DNA of 64,000 bases from Ovis canadensis (GCF_042477335.2 NC_091251.1:31574501-31638500), one strand, 5' to 3'. Positions 1-10,749 are shown, counted from the stretch's first letter. A program made the numbers and translations. Notes: generated by a model not told the origin, from the letters alone.

Positions 1-25
1 GAGATTTGTCAGGCAGGCAAGTTAC

Positions 26-74
26 CTCCTCGGCCCTCACTGGCAGCCGGCTTCACTTGGATAGGACGATTCAT
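26..74 (-). CDS. CELF6: CELF6 coding exon 3 (49 bp)
   Basis: Read on the minus strand this exon begins ATG AAT CGT (Met-Asn-Arg), follows a ctttcag acceptor (75 upward) and ends before a GTAAC donor (21-25). It encodes about 16 residues, MNRPIQVKPAASEGRG, the end of RNA recognition motif 1 and the start of the linker to RRM2 of CELF-family proteins. It joins exon 2 in phase (CCA GGG / ATG). The 49-bp size is typical of this exon in the family. The rest of the gene (RRM2, the divergent linker and RRM3) lies beyond the left edge of the window. Confidence 0.95.
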
Positions 75-1443
75 CTGAAAGACATCGGACCAACACACCC
101 CATCAGCACGACCGCCTAGTCCTGGGGCCCCGGCTTCTCCACCCCTGGACTTCTCAGGATCTAAGCCCTCACCCCACCACTCTCTACCCCACCACTCTCA
201 CACAGGAATTATAGATTTTCTCCAAGATTCCTCCCTTAAATGCAGGACTTTAGAAAGTGCTAAAGCCTGAGGATTAGGCCATAGGAAGCTCAGGGCAAGT
301 AGAGGAGGGAATGTGGAGGCTAAAGAGATTCTCCTGCCTTGGGCTCTGTGCACAGACCAGGTGAGGCCTGTCCCTCTGGCTCCTGGACTTCCTCTGGGTG
401 AGAGGAATTGGGTAGCAGGGTAGAACTGATACTGCAGATTTGTGTTTTGTGTCTAAGACTGAGAATATACTTTCTATGTGTCATTTAAACAATCTGGGAA
501 TCAAGATTTAGTGTTGTCTACCCCCAACTCTGCCGTTTAGTGGTTGTATGACTTAGAGTAAGCCATCCTCACTTGGATTCAACTTGTCAAATGAGAAAAA
601 CCTCCTCCAAGCTTCTATGTCACTATAGTCTACACTCACCCTCCCAGTCCTCTCCCTGGGCACCCTCTACCCCTGAGGATGCTGGATTTCTCCAGGGTAC
701 CATCCTCAGCCCCACTCACCCCACTCTTCCCTTTCATCCTGAAGAGTCTCATCCATACCCACAGCCTCTGCTCCTGTCTCCACAGGGATGACTCAGAGCT
801 CTGCGTCTCCAGCTTGGACCTCCCGCCTGAGCTTGAGCCCCTTCTGGCCAGCTGCTTGCTGGACACCCCGACTAGAAAGTTCACTGGTACTTTCCACTGA
901 ACACATCCAAACCAGAGCTCATCTTTTTGCCCAGACCTGATCCTTCCAGTCATCCAAGCTGTAAACCTGGAAAGCAGCTTCCTTCCTTCCTCCCTCCCTT
1001 CCCCCACCAACCGATTTCACCTTCTAATTCAGGGGTTCCCTGATCAGGGGTAGATATGAATCACCCGGGAACCATATCAGACTCTCAAGTTGGGGGAATT
1101 GTATCATTCATTGGTAAACGCTCCCAGGTGATTTCGATATACACCCCACCCACTCCCATCCCCCAACCACCCTGAGAGAACTCATGATTGAATCCCCATC
1201 TCACCTTCCTCTCATGGGTGTTGTGGGGATCACATGAGATAATGGGGACGCAAAAGGTCTTTGTAAACTGCCAGGAGCTGGGTGCGTAGGACGTGAGGAA
1301 TTATTGTTGGGGGGCAGACAGCTGAGTGCTGGGAGGAATGAACCGCAGCCTTCCTGTTCGTGGAGGAAGGGGTACTGATGCCCATCTGGCCTGAGAAGGT
1401 GATGATCTGACCCCCTCCCCTCAGGAAATGCAATGCTTCTGCA

Positions 1444-1546
1444 CCAATCAGGGGCCACTCCATCCTCTACCAGTGTGCTTGTTGCTGAGACAACGGGCAG
1501 CTTCCTGTTACCATAGCCACAAGTGCTACCCAGTAACCATGGTAAC
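1444..1546. promoter_or_regulatory. RFX X-box-like triplet with CCAAT box
   Basis: Three inverted-repeat 14-mers start at 1481 (GTTGCTGAGACAAC), 1507 (GTTACCATAGCCAC) and 1533 (GTAACCATGGTAAC), exactly 26 bp apart. The RFX X-box consensus is close to GTNRCC-N2-RGYAAC: the third copy matches fully, the second misses one base, and the first keeps only the GTTG...CAAC arms. A CCAATCA box, the NF-Y core, is at 1444-1450. The site lies deep in CELF6 intron 2, so an enhancer role is an inference. Confidence 0.5.
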
Positions 1547-2504
1547 GCCCTGGCAGTCACAGTTGAGCAATTTCCTTTGGATCAAATTTGGAGGAGGGGG
1601 GAGTGGGGAGGGCTTTAAAAAAAAAAAAAAAGGAAAACAGGCCAAGCCTGAACCAGCACAATCCCCCTCCCTCCCAGGACTCAGGTTCTTATGCGCTCTG
1701 ACACACCCGCCCACTGGTGGTGGAACACGTGCAGTGGACCAGGTTGTGGGTGGGGGCCGAGACGCCGACAGGACTCAGGCTGCAGTCTAGAGGGGATGAC
1801 AGATCAATCCAAGCAGATCAGGGCGAGCTGGACAGGTCTGGACTGACCTGGACCAGGGACCGGGGGGACAGGACCCCTCCCTGGACATGGCCACCTGTGA
1901 CTGTGGAGGAGAGACCAAGAGACAGAGCCATGGAGAGCAGGGACACAGGGAGAGATGACGAGACACAGGAAGGCAGAAATGCTAAGAGAGTAAGACGGAC
2001 CCGCAAGGGGCAAGGAGAGAAATACTGGTGGAGATGAGAGGGGACTGAGAGGATAGGCGTCAGGAAGGGAGCATAGGAAAGGGAGGGTGGAGTGTGGCAG
2101 AAGGGGAGAAGCCTGGGGCGGGGGCCAGTGAGGGTGAGCAAGCCCATCATTATTTTATTAGTTCTTAAATAGATGCTAAGAATTTCTCTCTGGAGCCTAG
2201 AGTGATGAGCACATGTGACAGCAGTTTCCATGGCAGCTGCCTCCCCGGCTGGGTTTCTGGGGAGATGGAGCTCACTGGGGCTCTGGAGGATGTCCCTTCC
2301 TCCCTCCCCCACTGCACCACTCTTTGATGGAGAGTGGGCATTAGGTGCTACATAAACATCCCACGTGGACCTGGCCGAGTGCAGGTCTCAGAGTTTGAGC
2401 ACCTAGACTTTCCACCACTCAGCCATGTTGTCAGTATTCTCAGAACTCTGAAGAGCTCTGAGCTGGGCCCTTCAGGGGAGACAGCAATGACCCTGGGACC
2501 CTGT

Positions 2505-2750
2505 CCTTAAAGGGTAAAATAACGCCACCATTTCCCAAGAGCCCACTATGTGCCAGGCCCTTCCTGGGGCACTGTATATACACTGTCTCTAAATTCCTTC
2601 CAAACACTCTACAAGAGAATGTCATTGTTCCCATAGTACAGATGAGAAAGTTGAGGCTGGGGGAGGCTAAATCACTTGTCTGAGATCACATGGTGATTGA
2701 GCTGGGATTTGCCCCCAGGTCTGTCTGACATTGAAGTCCATGATTTTCCC
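2505..2750 (-). mobile_element. MIR SINE, antisense
   Basis: The block contains the antisense MIR core: a run like 'cccactatgtgccaggc', then 'acagatgagaaagttgaggctg' degenerate text, then 'gctgggatttg'. It is diverged, as expected for a mammalian-wide repeat. Boundaries are approximate. Confidence 0.7.
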
Positions 2751-2829
2751 TTGAGTTGCTCAACTCTATTCTGAAGACATGAACACAAATGAGGCACAGA
2801 GGGGCCAGGACCAGGGGAGGGGTGCAAGA

Positions 2830-3000
2830 TGAAGTGCTGACTCCAGCTGGAGAGGCTGGCTCAGGGACGGCTTTGGGGAGCAGGCAGTGTTTGAGCTGGG
2901 TCTTGCAGCACTGGGGTCACTGGGCCATCATGGGAGGGGCAGGGCTGGAGACTGAACATTCCAGATGGCTGGGGTATGGAGAGGGAGACACAAGTCTGAA
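2830..3000. mobile_element. Possible L2-type fragment
   Basis: The text around 2870-2910 (gggagcaggcagtgtttgag, then a gctgggtcttg run) resembles L2 3' ends. It is heavily diverged and the call is tentative. Confidence 0.3.
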
Positions 3001-3043
3001 GGAGTAAGGGTTTCCAGGTGGGCACCTGACATTGAGGGGGCTA

Positions 3044-3253
3044 GTGACTGAAAGTCGCTCAGTCGTGTCCAACTCTTTGTGACCCCATGGACTGTATAGC
3101 CTCCCCCAGCCTCAACTTTCTCATCTGGACTGAATTCTCCAGGCCAGAATACTGGAGTGGGTAGCCTTTCCCTTCTTCAGGGGATCTTCCCAACCCAAGG
3201 ATTGAACTCAGGTCTCCTGCATTGCAGGCGGATTCTTTACTAGCTGAGCCACT
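3044..3253 (-). mobile_element. Bov-tA SINE (antisense) with 9-bp TSD
   Basis: Reading + it starts agtcgctcagtcgtgtcc and ends at gagccact, the antisense of a tRNA-derived ruminant Bov-tA SINE. It is flanked by AGGGGGCTA at 3035-3043 and again at 3254-3262, a perfect 9-bp target-site duplication. The sense 5' end is cut short by a few bases. Confidence 0.9.
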
Positions 3254-3262
3254 AGGGGGCTA
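3249..3262 (+). promoter_or_regulatory. CTCF-like core at SINE/TSD junction
   Basis: CCACTAGGGGGCTA matches the CTCF core CCASYAGRKGGC over its first 12 positions. Its left five bases come from the SINE and the rest from the host target-site duplication. Binding is not shown. Confidence 0.35.
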
Positions 3263-3284
3263 AGGTAATACAAATTTCTCCCAG

Positions 3285-3420
3285 TCAGATAGATGTGGAT
3301 TTAGATCCTGGCTTCATCAGTACAATTTACTTAAAGGTCTCTGAGCCTCAGTAGCCACATTAGTAAAAGGGGATTCATGATCCTACTTTGAAGGGGTGTG
3401 GTGTAAGTGACAAAAGCTAG
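3285..3420 (+). mobile_element. MIR SINE, sense
   Basis: The order 'gtggatttagatcctggctt', then 'tctctgagcctcagt', then a run like 'gtaaaaggggat' follows the MIR consensus on the + strand. It is diverged and the ends are approximate. Confidence 0.6.
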
Positions 3421-4859
3421 ATCTTCGTAGATGCACCAGATGTAATACGTTTTTTGTTTGTTTTGTGTGTGTGTTTTAAATGGAAGGATATGAAATTGAA
3501 AAGTCAGAAGAAGCCAGATTGGGGCAGGCTGTAAAAACTATGATGAGGAAGTTTGTTGTATTTCAAAGGCAGCAGAAATCCAGGGAAGCAGGGGAAGAAT
3601 CTGTCTTATGAAGGATCCCATGAACTGTCATTATGCAGAGAAAGGATTGAAAAGGGAAAATTTAGAGGCAGGAAGATCAGTGATACAGGTAAGGGTTGAG
3701 GGTGACCTGGATCAGGGCAGAAGGAAATGAACAGATTCAAGAGATGTTGAGGAAGAATGAACTGAACTAAAGTATTGGATATGGGGAATGAGGGAGAGGA
3801 GGAAATTCTGACCTACAGGTTTCTGGCTTAGGTGTTGGGGAAGTTGGTAGTTTGGCAGGTAGGAGGTGCAGGGCAGGAGCCCAAGATGGTGATGACTGAG
3901 TTGGGAAAGGGAATGCTCCCCTAGGCTCTGACCTTCAGTCTCCACTGGGAAGTGGTTGGGGAGGGCATCCGGGATTTGGGTATGTTGTCTGTGACTGAAG
4001 GAGAAAGAGAGTTGCCCACATGAGTTACCTGGGCAACCCTGCCCTGCTTCATTCCTTCCACAGCCAGGGGAGGGATGTGGGAATGGGGTGAAGTGCCCAC
4101 GATTCCCCTTTGAAGAAAAGAAGGCATTGCCTCCTTGGTCAAGCACTTGTCATGGGACCTCAGGGGAGCTCTTGCCCTTGGCTGAACACTTGTTCCCCTG
4201 AGTTTCCCAAGTCCAGGCCTATGTCTGCTTCAGGACCTAGCCCTGCAGGGGAAGTCAAGGGAGAGTATGTCAGAAAAAGGAGAGAACAACCCACTCCAGG
4301 TCATGGAATGGAGAAGGTCAGCAGCAGCACAGACACACACTGGGTCCTGATCCTTCTGCCCCTGTGAGCAGCAAGGAAGGCTGTACCTTACTCCTCCCTG
4401 CTTGGCTCGCCTACAGTTCCTGCCTTTGGACTCTGCATCGCCTTCCTCAGACTGTTCTGTCCCGATACCAACTATTCCCTCCACTCGGCACTCATGATAC
4501 CCTCAGCCCCTTCCCCTCACTGTGGGAAGACTGTTTATTGGAACTTCCCCAGAGAAGGGGCTCCTGGTGGGTCTAAGAGAGGTGTCATGGTTGCAAGAGA
4601 GAGCTGAGCAGATAAAAAGGAAACCACCACTGTCAGCACTTTGTTCCGCCTCACCCCCTTCCTCTAATTCAGTCCACTCCCGAGTCCCATTCGTTCTAGG
4701 GTCTGTATGGTTTTGCTGAACAGATCACGAGTCCATCCTCTCCTCCATCCCTGCCTCAACCCCAGCTCCAGGCCAGTGTCATATCCACCTGCACTCAAGC
4801 AGCGGTGTCCAGAGGGTCACCTGCCTCCAGCAGTGCTTGCTCTCCACGCCAGCCTCACA

Positions 4860-5340
4860 CCATATCCAGAGTGATCTTTTAATACCAGTCCCTCACTCTT
4901 CCCTGCACCAAATGTACTCACAGTTCCCCATTGTAAGCCTCCAATAAAGCCCAAGATCCTGAGACTGGGAGCCCGAACCTGTTGGTCTTGCCTCCCCTGT
5001 TGTCCTGTACATGTGACCGTCTCCATTCAGTTGGAGCCTTCGCCATCTCCACTGGACACCTTCCCTGCCAGTTCTCACACTGTCCCCAGGATTCCAGAAG
5101 TAGCCTTTGTCTTTTAGGTTTCTAGGCCCTCAAACGTGATGATCATGATTCAGCTCAGATAGGAGCTCCGCCCTCTCCACTCCTGATGCCTCTTTTATGT
5201 GCCCAGAAGTAAACCCCACTGAGGTGCAGTGGGTTATTTCTGGGCTGGAAGCTCCTTGAAGGCAAAGGCGCCAGCTCACGCAATGAGCAGGCACTAGCAC
5301 ATACAGTGCATCTGTGTGAGATACAGACAGGCAAATTAGA
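4860..5340 (-). mobile_element. L2-type fragments, antisense
   Basis: Pieces such as 'agtgatcttttaataccag', 'ccaataaagcccaagatcctg' and 'ctggaagctccttgaagg' match the antisense 3' end of L2 LINEs, broken by diverged stretches. Confidence 0.45.
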
Positions 5341-6244
5341 TACTGTGGACAAATTAGGAAGAATGTGCCCCTTCGGGGCTGACGTGGTCCTATGATCATG
5401 AGCATGGCTGGGTCAACAGAGCATGGCTAGACTGCAGCCCCCGTTTGCCTTTTTCACTCAAGCTCCTTCATGCAGGACAAAACCTGCAAAAGCAAGCGTA
5501 GTCAGTGTTTGAAGGGATGGATGCCCAGGGAAAAGATCATGAGCATGAAGAGAGACAAGTGAGGTCGGGCCTCACTTTCTCCAGGTGGATTCCAGAGCCT
5601 GAAGTGAGGCTGAAAGAAGCCGCTCCAGCTTCCTGGGGAAGAGGCTGCAGAAGCTGGGACAACCACTGAGGTCTGAAGGGAGTCCTGATTTGGGAGCCAA
5701 GCTTTAATAGGTGGTAGAGAGGGGCTGGGGGAGGTACCAGTTGGGCAGACACCATGAAATTTCTCCTAGGGGTTCAGGCTTTCTCTTTGAATTTGACCCA
5801 GCTTTTCCTAACCCCACAGTGACAGTGTGACTGTCTCCTGTAGGAGTCCAGATTCAAGTCTTATCTCTGCTTCTCCAGCAGGTGGCAGGTGTGCCCAGGA
5901 CCCTGAGCCTATAGGAAGCTGGGCACCTTCCCCCTCCATGCTGGTGGGCCCCAAGGCCAGGTGACTAAAGCCGCTGCTGCCCCTGGCAGGCCCAGAGGAA
6001 AGATGGATGGCTCGGCCAATGCTGGGGCTAGCCAACAAGGCCATCGATTTTCATTTAGGAGAATAATTAAATATTAATTTTCACTTTGTTAAGCTGAGGA
6101 GGGTGAATCAAGCCAATCCTGGCAGTATCAGAGGAAGTCAGGCCATGTTGGAAGCCTGAGGATGACAGGGTCAGAGGGGCCAGGTGTACCCAGTCATCAT
6201 CTGCTCTGGAACCTTTGACCCCTGTCTGCCACCAGCCTGGCTCA

Positions 6245-6475
6245 GGTAACAGCGCAGTGGCTAAGTGAATGAGTTCTGGAGCCTGACTACCTAGGCTCAA
6301 AGCCCTGATCTTCCCATCAGTAACTACCCGACCTTGGGCAAGTCACTTGTTCTCCATGACTCAATTTCCTCATTTATAAAATGTGAATGCCATACCTTCT
6401 TCATAGAGGATTAAGTGACTTTGAACGTGTCAAGTGCTAGGAACACTGTCGCTATCAATACATGTTAGTTATTAT
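6245..6475 (+). mobile_element. MIR SINE, sense
   Basis: It shows the MIR sequence order: 'tggagcctgactacctaggctc', 'accttgggcaagtcactt', 'tcaatttcctcatttataaaatg' and a 3' 'caagtgctaggaaca' block, each diverged from consensus. Confidence 0.75.
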
Positions 6476-6718
6476 TTCTCTTTTCCTTCCCAGGAATCAC
6501 CCTAGTAGCATAGTGCCTCACTGTCCTGATCTCAGGTGTCCTCAGCTCAATAGAGTCCACCAGGTACCCCTTCAATTGTGGAGCCCTGTGGCTGGTTGAG
6601 GAGGGGATTTTTTTCTTTATTATTTATTTATTTGGCTACCCCAGGTTTTAGCTGCAGCATGTGGGATCTTTAGTCGCAGCATACGGATTCTTAGTTATAT
6701 TCAGAATCTAGTTCCCTG

Positions 6719-6948
6719 CATGCGTGTGCATGCTAAGTTGCGTCAGTTGTGTCCGACTCTTTGTGATCCTGTGGACCACAGCCCACCAGACTCCTCTGTC
6801 CATTCGATTCTCCAGGCGAGAATATTGGAGTGGGTTGCCAGGCCTTCCTCCAGGGGATCTTCCCAACCCAGGGATAGAACCAGAGTGTCCGACAGCTCCT
6901 GCATTGGCAGGTGGGTTCTTGACCACTAGAGCCACCTGGGAAGCCCTG
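6719..6948 (-). mobile_element. Bov-tA SINE (antisense) inside CHR SINE
   Basis: This is an antisense Bov-tA ending gagccacctgggaagccc. It is flanked by TAGTTCCCTG at 6709-6718 and 6949-6958, a perfect 10-bp duplication made of CHR sequence. Confidence 0.92.
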
Positions 6949-6986
6949 TAGTTCCCTGACCAGGGATCAAACCCAGATACCCTGCA

Positions 6987-7346
6987 GTTTTTTTTGTTTG
7001 TTTGGTTGGTTTTTTTTTTTTTTGCTATACAGTAGGTCCTTGTTGATTATCCATTTTGAATATACTAGTGTGTCCCAGCTATCCCTTTCCCCAGGCAACC
7101 ATAAGTTCATTTTCTAAATTTGTGAGTCTCTATTTTGTAGGTTCATTTATATCATTTCTTGTTAGATTCCACATATAAGGGATGTCATATGATATTTCTC
7201 TTTCTCTGTCTGACTTCCTTCACTCAGTGTGACACTCTCTAGGTCCATCCGTGTCACTGCAAATGGCATTATTTCATTCTTTTTAATGGCTGAGTGATAT
7301 TCCATCATATATATGTGCCGTGTCTTCCTTATACGCTCCTCTGCTG
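6987..7346 (-). mobile_element. L1 3' end (antisense) inside CHR SINE
   Basis: It begins with an oligo-T run, the antisense poly(A), followed by the ruminant L1 3' region (gctatacagtaggtccttgt, then the ttccattt-like and 'aaatggcattatttcattc' blocks). The flanks GATACCCTGCA (6976-6986) and GATCCCCTGCA (7347-7357) form an 11-bp duplication with one mismatch. Confidence 0.85.
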
Positions 7347-7435
7347 GATCCCCTGCATCGGGAGCACAGAGTCGTAGCCACTGGGCCACCAGGGAAGTCC
7401 CTGGGGGGGATTTGTTCTCCCAGATTTCATCTTAG

Positions 7436-7700
7436 TTTTTTCAGTGTCTTCCCTTAGCTTTCAGGATAAAGTCTAAACCCTTCACCCTGGGATTCAAAGT
7501 TTCCCCTTCCACCATTGCCCTCTGTGGATCTTCTCTCCGGTCTGGCCCGTGCTTATGTGGGGACCCTCCTCTACACTCCGAGCCCCATTTCACACCCATC
7601 TGTTTCTCTTGTCTCTGCACCTTTCCCATGATGTTCCCCATATATGGAGTCTTATCACTTGTCTCCCTGACTCTTAATTCTAGCGACAGAAGTCATTTAC
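7436..7700 (-). mobile_element. L2-type fragment, antisense
   Basis: 'agctttcaggataaagtc' followed by a pyrimidine-rich stretch ('ctctccggtctggcccgtgc') is the antisense 3' end of an L2 LINE. Confidence 0.5.
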
Positions 7701-7754
7701 TCCCAAGGGTGGATCCATAATGACTTCTACTATCACTCCTAGTAATGCTGCTGT

Positions 7755-7980
7755 TACTACTACTACCATGAGCTGACCTGTACTGAACACTTACAAGGTT
7801 TGCATTTTATATGACTTAGTTTATTTAATTATTATAACAGCCCTACAAGCTCAATTTCACAGAGGAGGAAAGGCTAGGCTTAGAGTGGTAAAGACTTGCC
7901 CAAGGTCATAGAGTTAGTGAGTGGTAGGTCCTGGATTGACACCCAGGTCTGTCTAGCTCCAGAGCCTGCCTACAGAGGAT
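7755..7980 (-). mobile_element. MIR SINE, antisense
   Basis: 'tgaacacttacaaggtttgc', 'cagaggaggaaaggctaggc', 'acttgcccaaggtcatagag' and a final 'agctccagagcctgc' follow the antisense MIR order. Confidence 0.75.
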
Positions 7981-8004
7981 TGGTGAGGGTGATAAGTTGG
8001 TGTT

Positions 8005-8226
8005 GCGGTGGTGGTGGTGGACTTTAGTTGCTAAGTGTTGTCTGACTCTTTGCGACCCCATGGACTGTACCCCTCCAGGCTCCTCTGTCCATGGGATTCT
8101 CCAGGCAAGAATACTGGAGTGGGTTGCCATTTCCTTCTCCAGGGGATATTCTCTACCCAGGGACTCAACCCGGGTCTCCTGCATTGCAGTCTGGTTCTTT
8201 ACCACTGAGTCATCCAGGAGGCCCAC
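8005..8226 (-). mobile_element. Bov-tA SINE (antisense) with 9-bp TSD
   Basis: This is an antisense Bov-tA running from the ttgctaagtgttgtctgac block to gagtcatccaggaggccc. GTTGGTGTT flanks it at 7996-8004 and 8227-8235. Confidence 0.9.
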
Positions 8227-8374
8227 GTTGGTGTTACTTGACACTGAGCCTTCAAGAGCCAGGCTCAAGTTCCTTCAATTACAAGGATTGGTTCTAGGAC
8301 CTGACACCCCATTAACAGCTTGATCAGCTCTAAGTAAAGCTTGTCTTTTTAAAATAATGTAATTTAATTTTCAT

Positions 8375-8487
8375 ATTTTGATTGCACTAGGCGGCTTGGA
8401 GGATTTTAGTTCCTCAACTAGGGCTTGAACCAGGGACCTCAAGCAGTGAGTGTGGAGTCCTAACCATTAGACCACCAGAGAATTCTC
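8375..8487 (-). mobile_element. CHR-type SINE fragment, antisense
   Basis: It reads 'tagggcttgaaccagggacc' then 'cctaaccattagaccaccag', the antisense tRNA-like part of a CHR SINE, preceded by an A/T-rich tail. Confidence 0.7.
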
Positions 8488-8654
8488 TAAAGTTTGTTTT
8501 GTTGCTGGAGGGCTCTGATGATGAGAAATGAATTCTTTACACTGAGCTGAAATTAATGTGGCTGGTTTTTATACCCCACTGATCCTGGTCCTGCCCTATG
8601 GGGACACCCATAGAAAACCAAATCCTTCTTCAGGATCTGAAGGCGGGTACCCAC

Positions 8655-8900
8655 CCCACCAGTAATATGTATTGAGATCTTACTCTGTGCCAGGTACTTG
8701 CTAAGCCTCAGATAATCCCACCAATAGTCCAGTGAGCTAAGCGTTAGTATTACTCACTCCCTATAGGTGAGGAATTGAAGCTCGAATGTCTAAGTGATGT
8801 ATCTGAAGACACAGAAATGCTAAATGGCAGAGCTGGGATTCAACTCCAGTCTGTGAGACTCAAAAACTAGTATTTGTAATTATTATGTTATGATGTCTCC
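8655..8900 (-). mobile_element. MIR SINE, antisense
   Basis: 'cttactctgtgccaggtact', then 'ggtgaggaattgaagctc' and 'ggcagagctgggattcaac' follow the antisense MIR consensus. Confidence 0.75.
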
Positions 8901-9132
8901 CTATTGTAGCCCCCACTAAACCCTGTCCAGCTAAATATCCCTGATTCTTCAAATTATCATTCCATAATATATTTTATGTCCCTATACCATCAAGTCTCTT
9001 TCTGGTCAGCTCATGACCCTCTTAATCCTGAGGCCTGGAATTGGATATATTCCCAGGTTTGGCCTGCCCAGGACAATTGCATTCTTGCTCTAGACATGTC
9101 ACTCCTTGGACAAGAGAAACTGTATAGTATGA

Positions 9133-9212
9133 CTTGCTCTTGGTGAACCCTAGGTCACCCTTGCTCTTGGTGAACCCTAGTTCACCAAGTGTTAGGAACA
9201 CTAGTTCCTAAC
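9133..9212. repeat. 27-bp tandem duplication plus two adjacent perfect hairpins
   Basis: A 27-bp unit beginning CTTGCTCTTGG starts at 9133 and again at 9160. The second copy runs into a perfect inverted repeat, CTTGGTGAAC (9166-9175) with GTTCACCAAG (9180-9189), loop CCTA. One base later comes GTTAGGAAC (9191-9199) with GTTCCTAAC (9204-9212), loop ACTA. No repeat family is recognised. Confidence 0.85.
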
Positions 9213-9825
9213 AATCACCACTTTCTTCCTTCAGCAGGAGGTCCTGCTTTGTCTTCTGCCCAGCGATTAGCCATTAGCCAAGGCCATATCAAGTGCCACT
9301 GATGTACAGTGGCCTAGCTCCCTGTAGAATGAGGTCTCCCTTAACCTTGAGCTAAGTGTTTGGGGGTGTGGAAGGAAAGCAATCTTGGTGAGTCAAGACA
9401 CCCAAAATAGCATTACAGGAAGAGGATCATCAAGGACCCCAGAACTCGAAGAAATGGGGTACCAGCCCAGCAGAGCCTCTCCCCTGTGGATCTTCAAATA
9501 TGCTCACACCGGTGACAAACGACACCTAATGCCATGATTTTAGCCAACATGGACAGATTCTAGCATAGCTCACAAGAATAATGCCTTTCCTAAAAGATGG
9601 GAATGGTACACTTGGCCCAAGAGTCTCAAGCCCATTTCTTTGGACCAGAAGACTGAATATAACATATAACGTGTAGCTGTTAAGGGTACAGGTAAGTCCT
9701 CTGCCAGAAAGATGACTCTTCTAGTTCCTGATCCCAGCCCAGCCACCACATGCTGCTTTGGCAAGCACGTAGGGCATGTTCCCAGCCGGAGGTGGTTCCC
9801 ACCCCCCCAGCCCTGGTGGACTTAC

Positions 9826-9908
9826 CCCTGGCAGGGTCTTCTGCTCGTGCAGTGCACTCTGAGCCTTGAGAGCAGAGTCCCGGGCGCAGTAGGTGAGGAA
9901 GGCACAGC
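9826..9908 (-). CDS. CELF6: CELF6 coding exon 2 (83 bp), RRM1
   Basis: This minus-strand exon continues exon 1 in phase: exon 1 ends CAC AAA G and this exon starts GC TGT GCC, giving His-Lys-Gly-Cys-Ala. It encodes [20 protein letters not shown], then [16 protein letters not shown] is the RNP1 motif of the first RNA recognition motif, whose aromatic residues stack on RNA bases. Splice sites are a CCCCAG acceptor and a GTAAGT donor. The 83-bp length is the usual one for this exon in CELF genes. The protein is a neuronal-enriched splicing and translation regulator by family knowledge; nothing in the sequence looks disrupted. Confidence 0.97.
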
Positions 9909-10749
9909 CTGGGGAGGAAGAGGCTGGCTCAGGGGGTTTCCTGAAACCCCCAGATACTCTTCCTGGAAAGACCCTATTACACTGACAAACTCAAGGCCAT
10001 TCTCCTTTCAACAAGGGTACTGCTTCTGAGAAGCTTCTCTGCCTCCCACCTTCTCTGAAGGGAGGATCTTCATGCGCCCATGTCACAGACTCTGGCTCCC
10101 TCACTCGCTCCTGGCCTTTTGCCTAGGGAACATGTGCACCCACACCCAATCACATATTCATGCAATCCCACATCTCCCCTCCCCACGCCAACCATAAATC
10201 CTGTTGGGGTTAAAACTCCATAAGCGGCTTTGCCTTCAGCTTTAACCCCAACCTCCCCCTTCCTTTTTGGATTCACACTCCTAAAGTCTCTAAGAATCAG
10301 CCTCAATTCCTTCCCAGTTCAGTTTCAGATGGGAGGAGACAGAAGAGGAGGAAGAAGTTTGGGAATCAAGCCCAGGACCCCACAACTCTTTCCTGATACC
10401 TCCTCCTAGTTTGAGTCTAAGGAATGGATTGATTTGAGGCTTGGGAGATGGAACTGGCTTAAGGACATCCTATAGAGAGGAGCTTCTAGGGACTTCCAGT
10501 CCCATCCAAAGTACTTGATCCATCAACCCTCCCAGGACTGCAGGATAGGGCCTCTTAAAGTGTTTTTATGCCCCAAATCTGATGGAGCATAAAATCTGAC
10601 TTCTCTAAAAGAATGAGTAGTTAAAGGGGGAGAGAAGGAGTCTAAGTTGAACCAAAGGTTCAGTCCTACCCACTCTTTGTCCAGCCTCAGAACCTGTAGC
10701 CTGCTAGGAAGCATAGGGCCAAGACTTCTTCCGTTCCAAAAGTCATTGA

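Larger units (their letters stand above)
6611..7405 (-). mobile_element. CHR-type SINE (antisense) hosting two insertions
   Basis: The outer element is an antisense tRNA-Glu-type CHR SINE seen at 6620-6718, 6959-6986 and 7358-7400, ending gccaccagggaagtccc. GGGGATTT at 6603-6610 and 7406-7413 is its 8-bp target-site duplication. It was later broken by a Bov-tA SINE (6719-6948) and an L1 tail (6987-7346), each with its own duplication. Confidence 0.8.
75..9825 (-). other. CELF6: CELF6 intron 2
   Basis: This 9.75-kb intron lies between coding exons 2 and 3, with a GTAAGT donor at the 9825 end and a CAG acceptor at the 75 end. It holds old MIR and L2-type pieces, three antisense Bov-tA SINEs, CHR-type SINEs, an L1 tail and an X-box/CCAAT cluster near 1444-1546 (listed separately). 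From 75 to 1440 I see no gene; 780-1010 resembles an ancient interspersed repeat whose family I cannot name. 1720-2500 and 5340-6230 are unique-looking with no coding signal. Confidence 0.85.
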
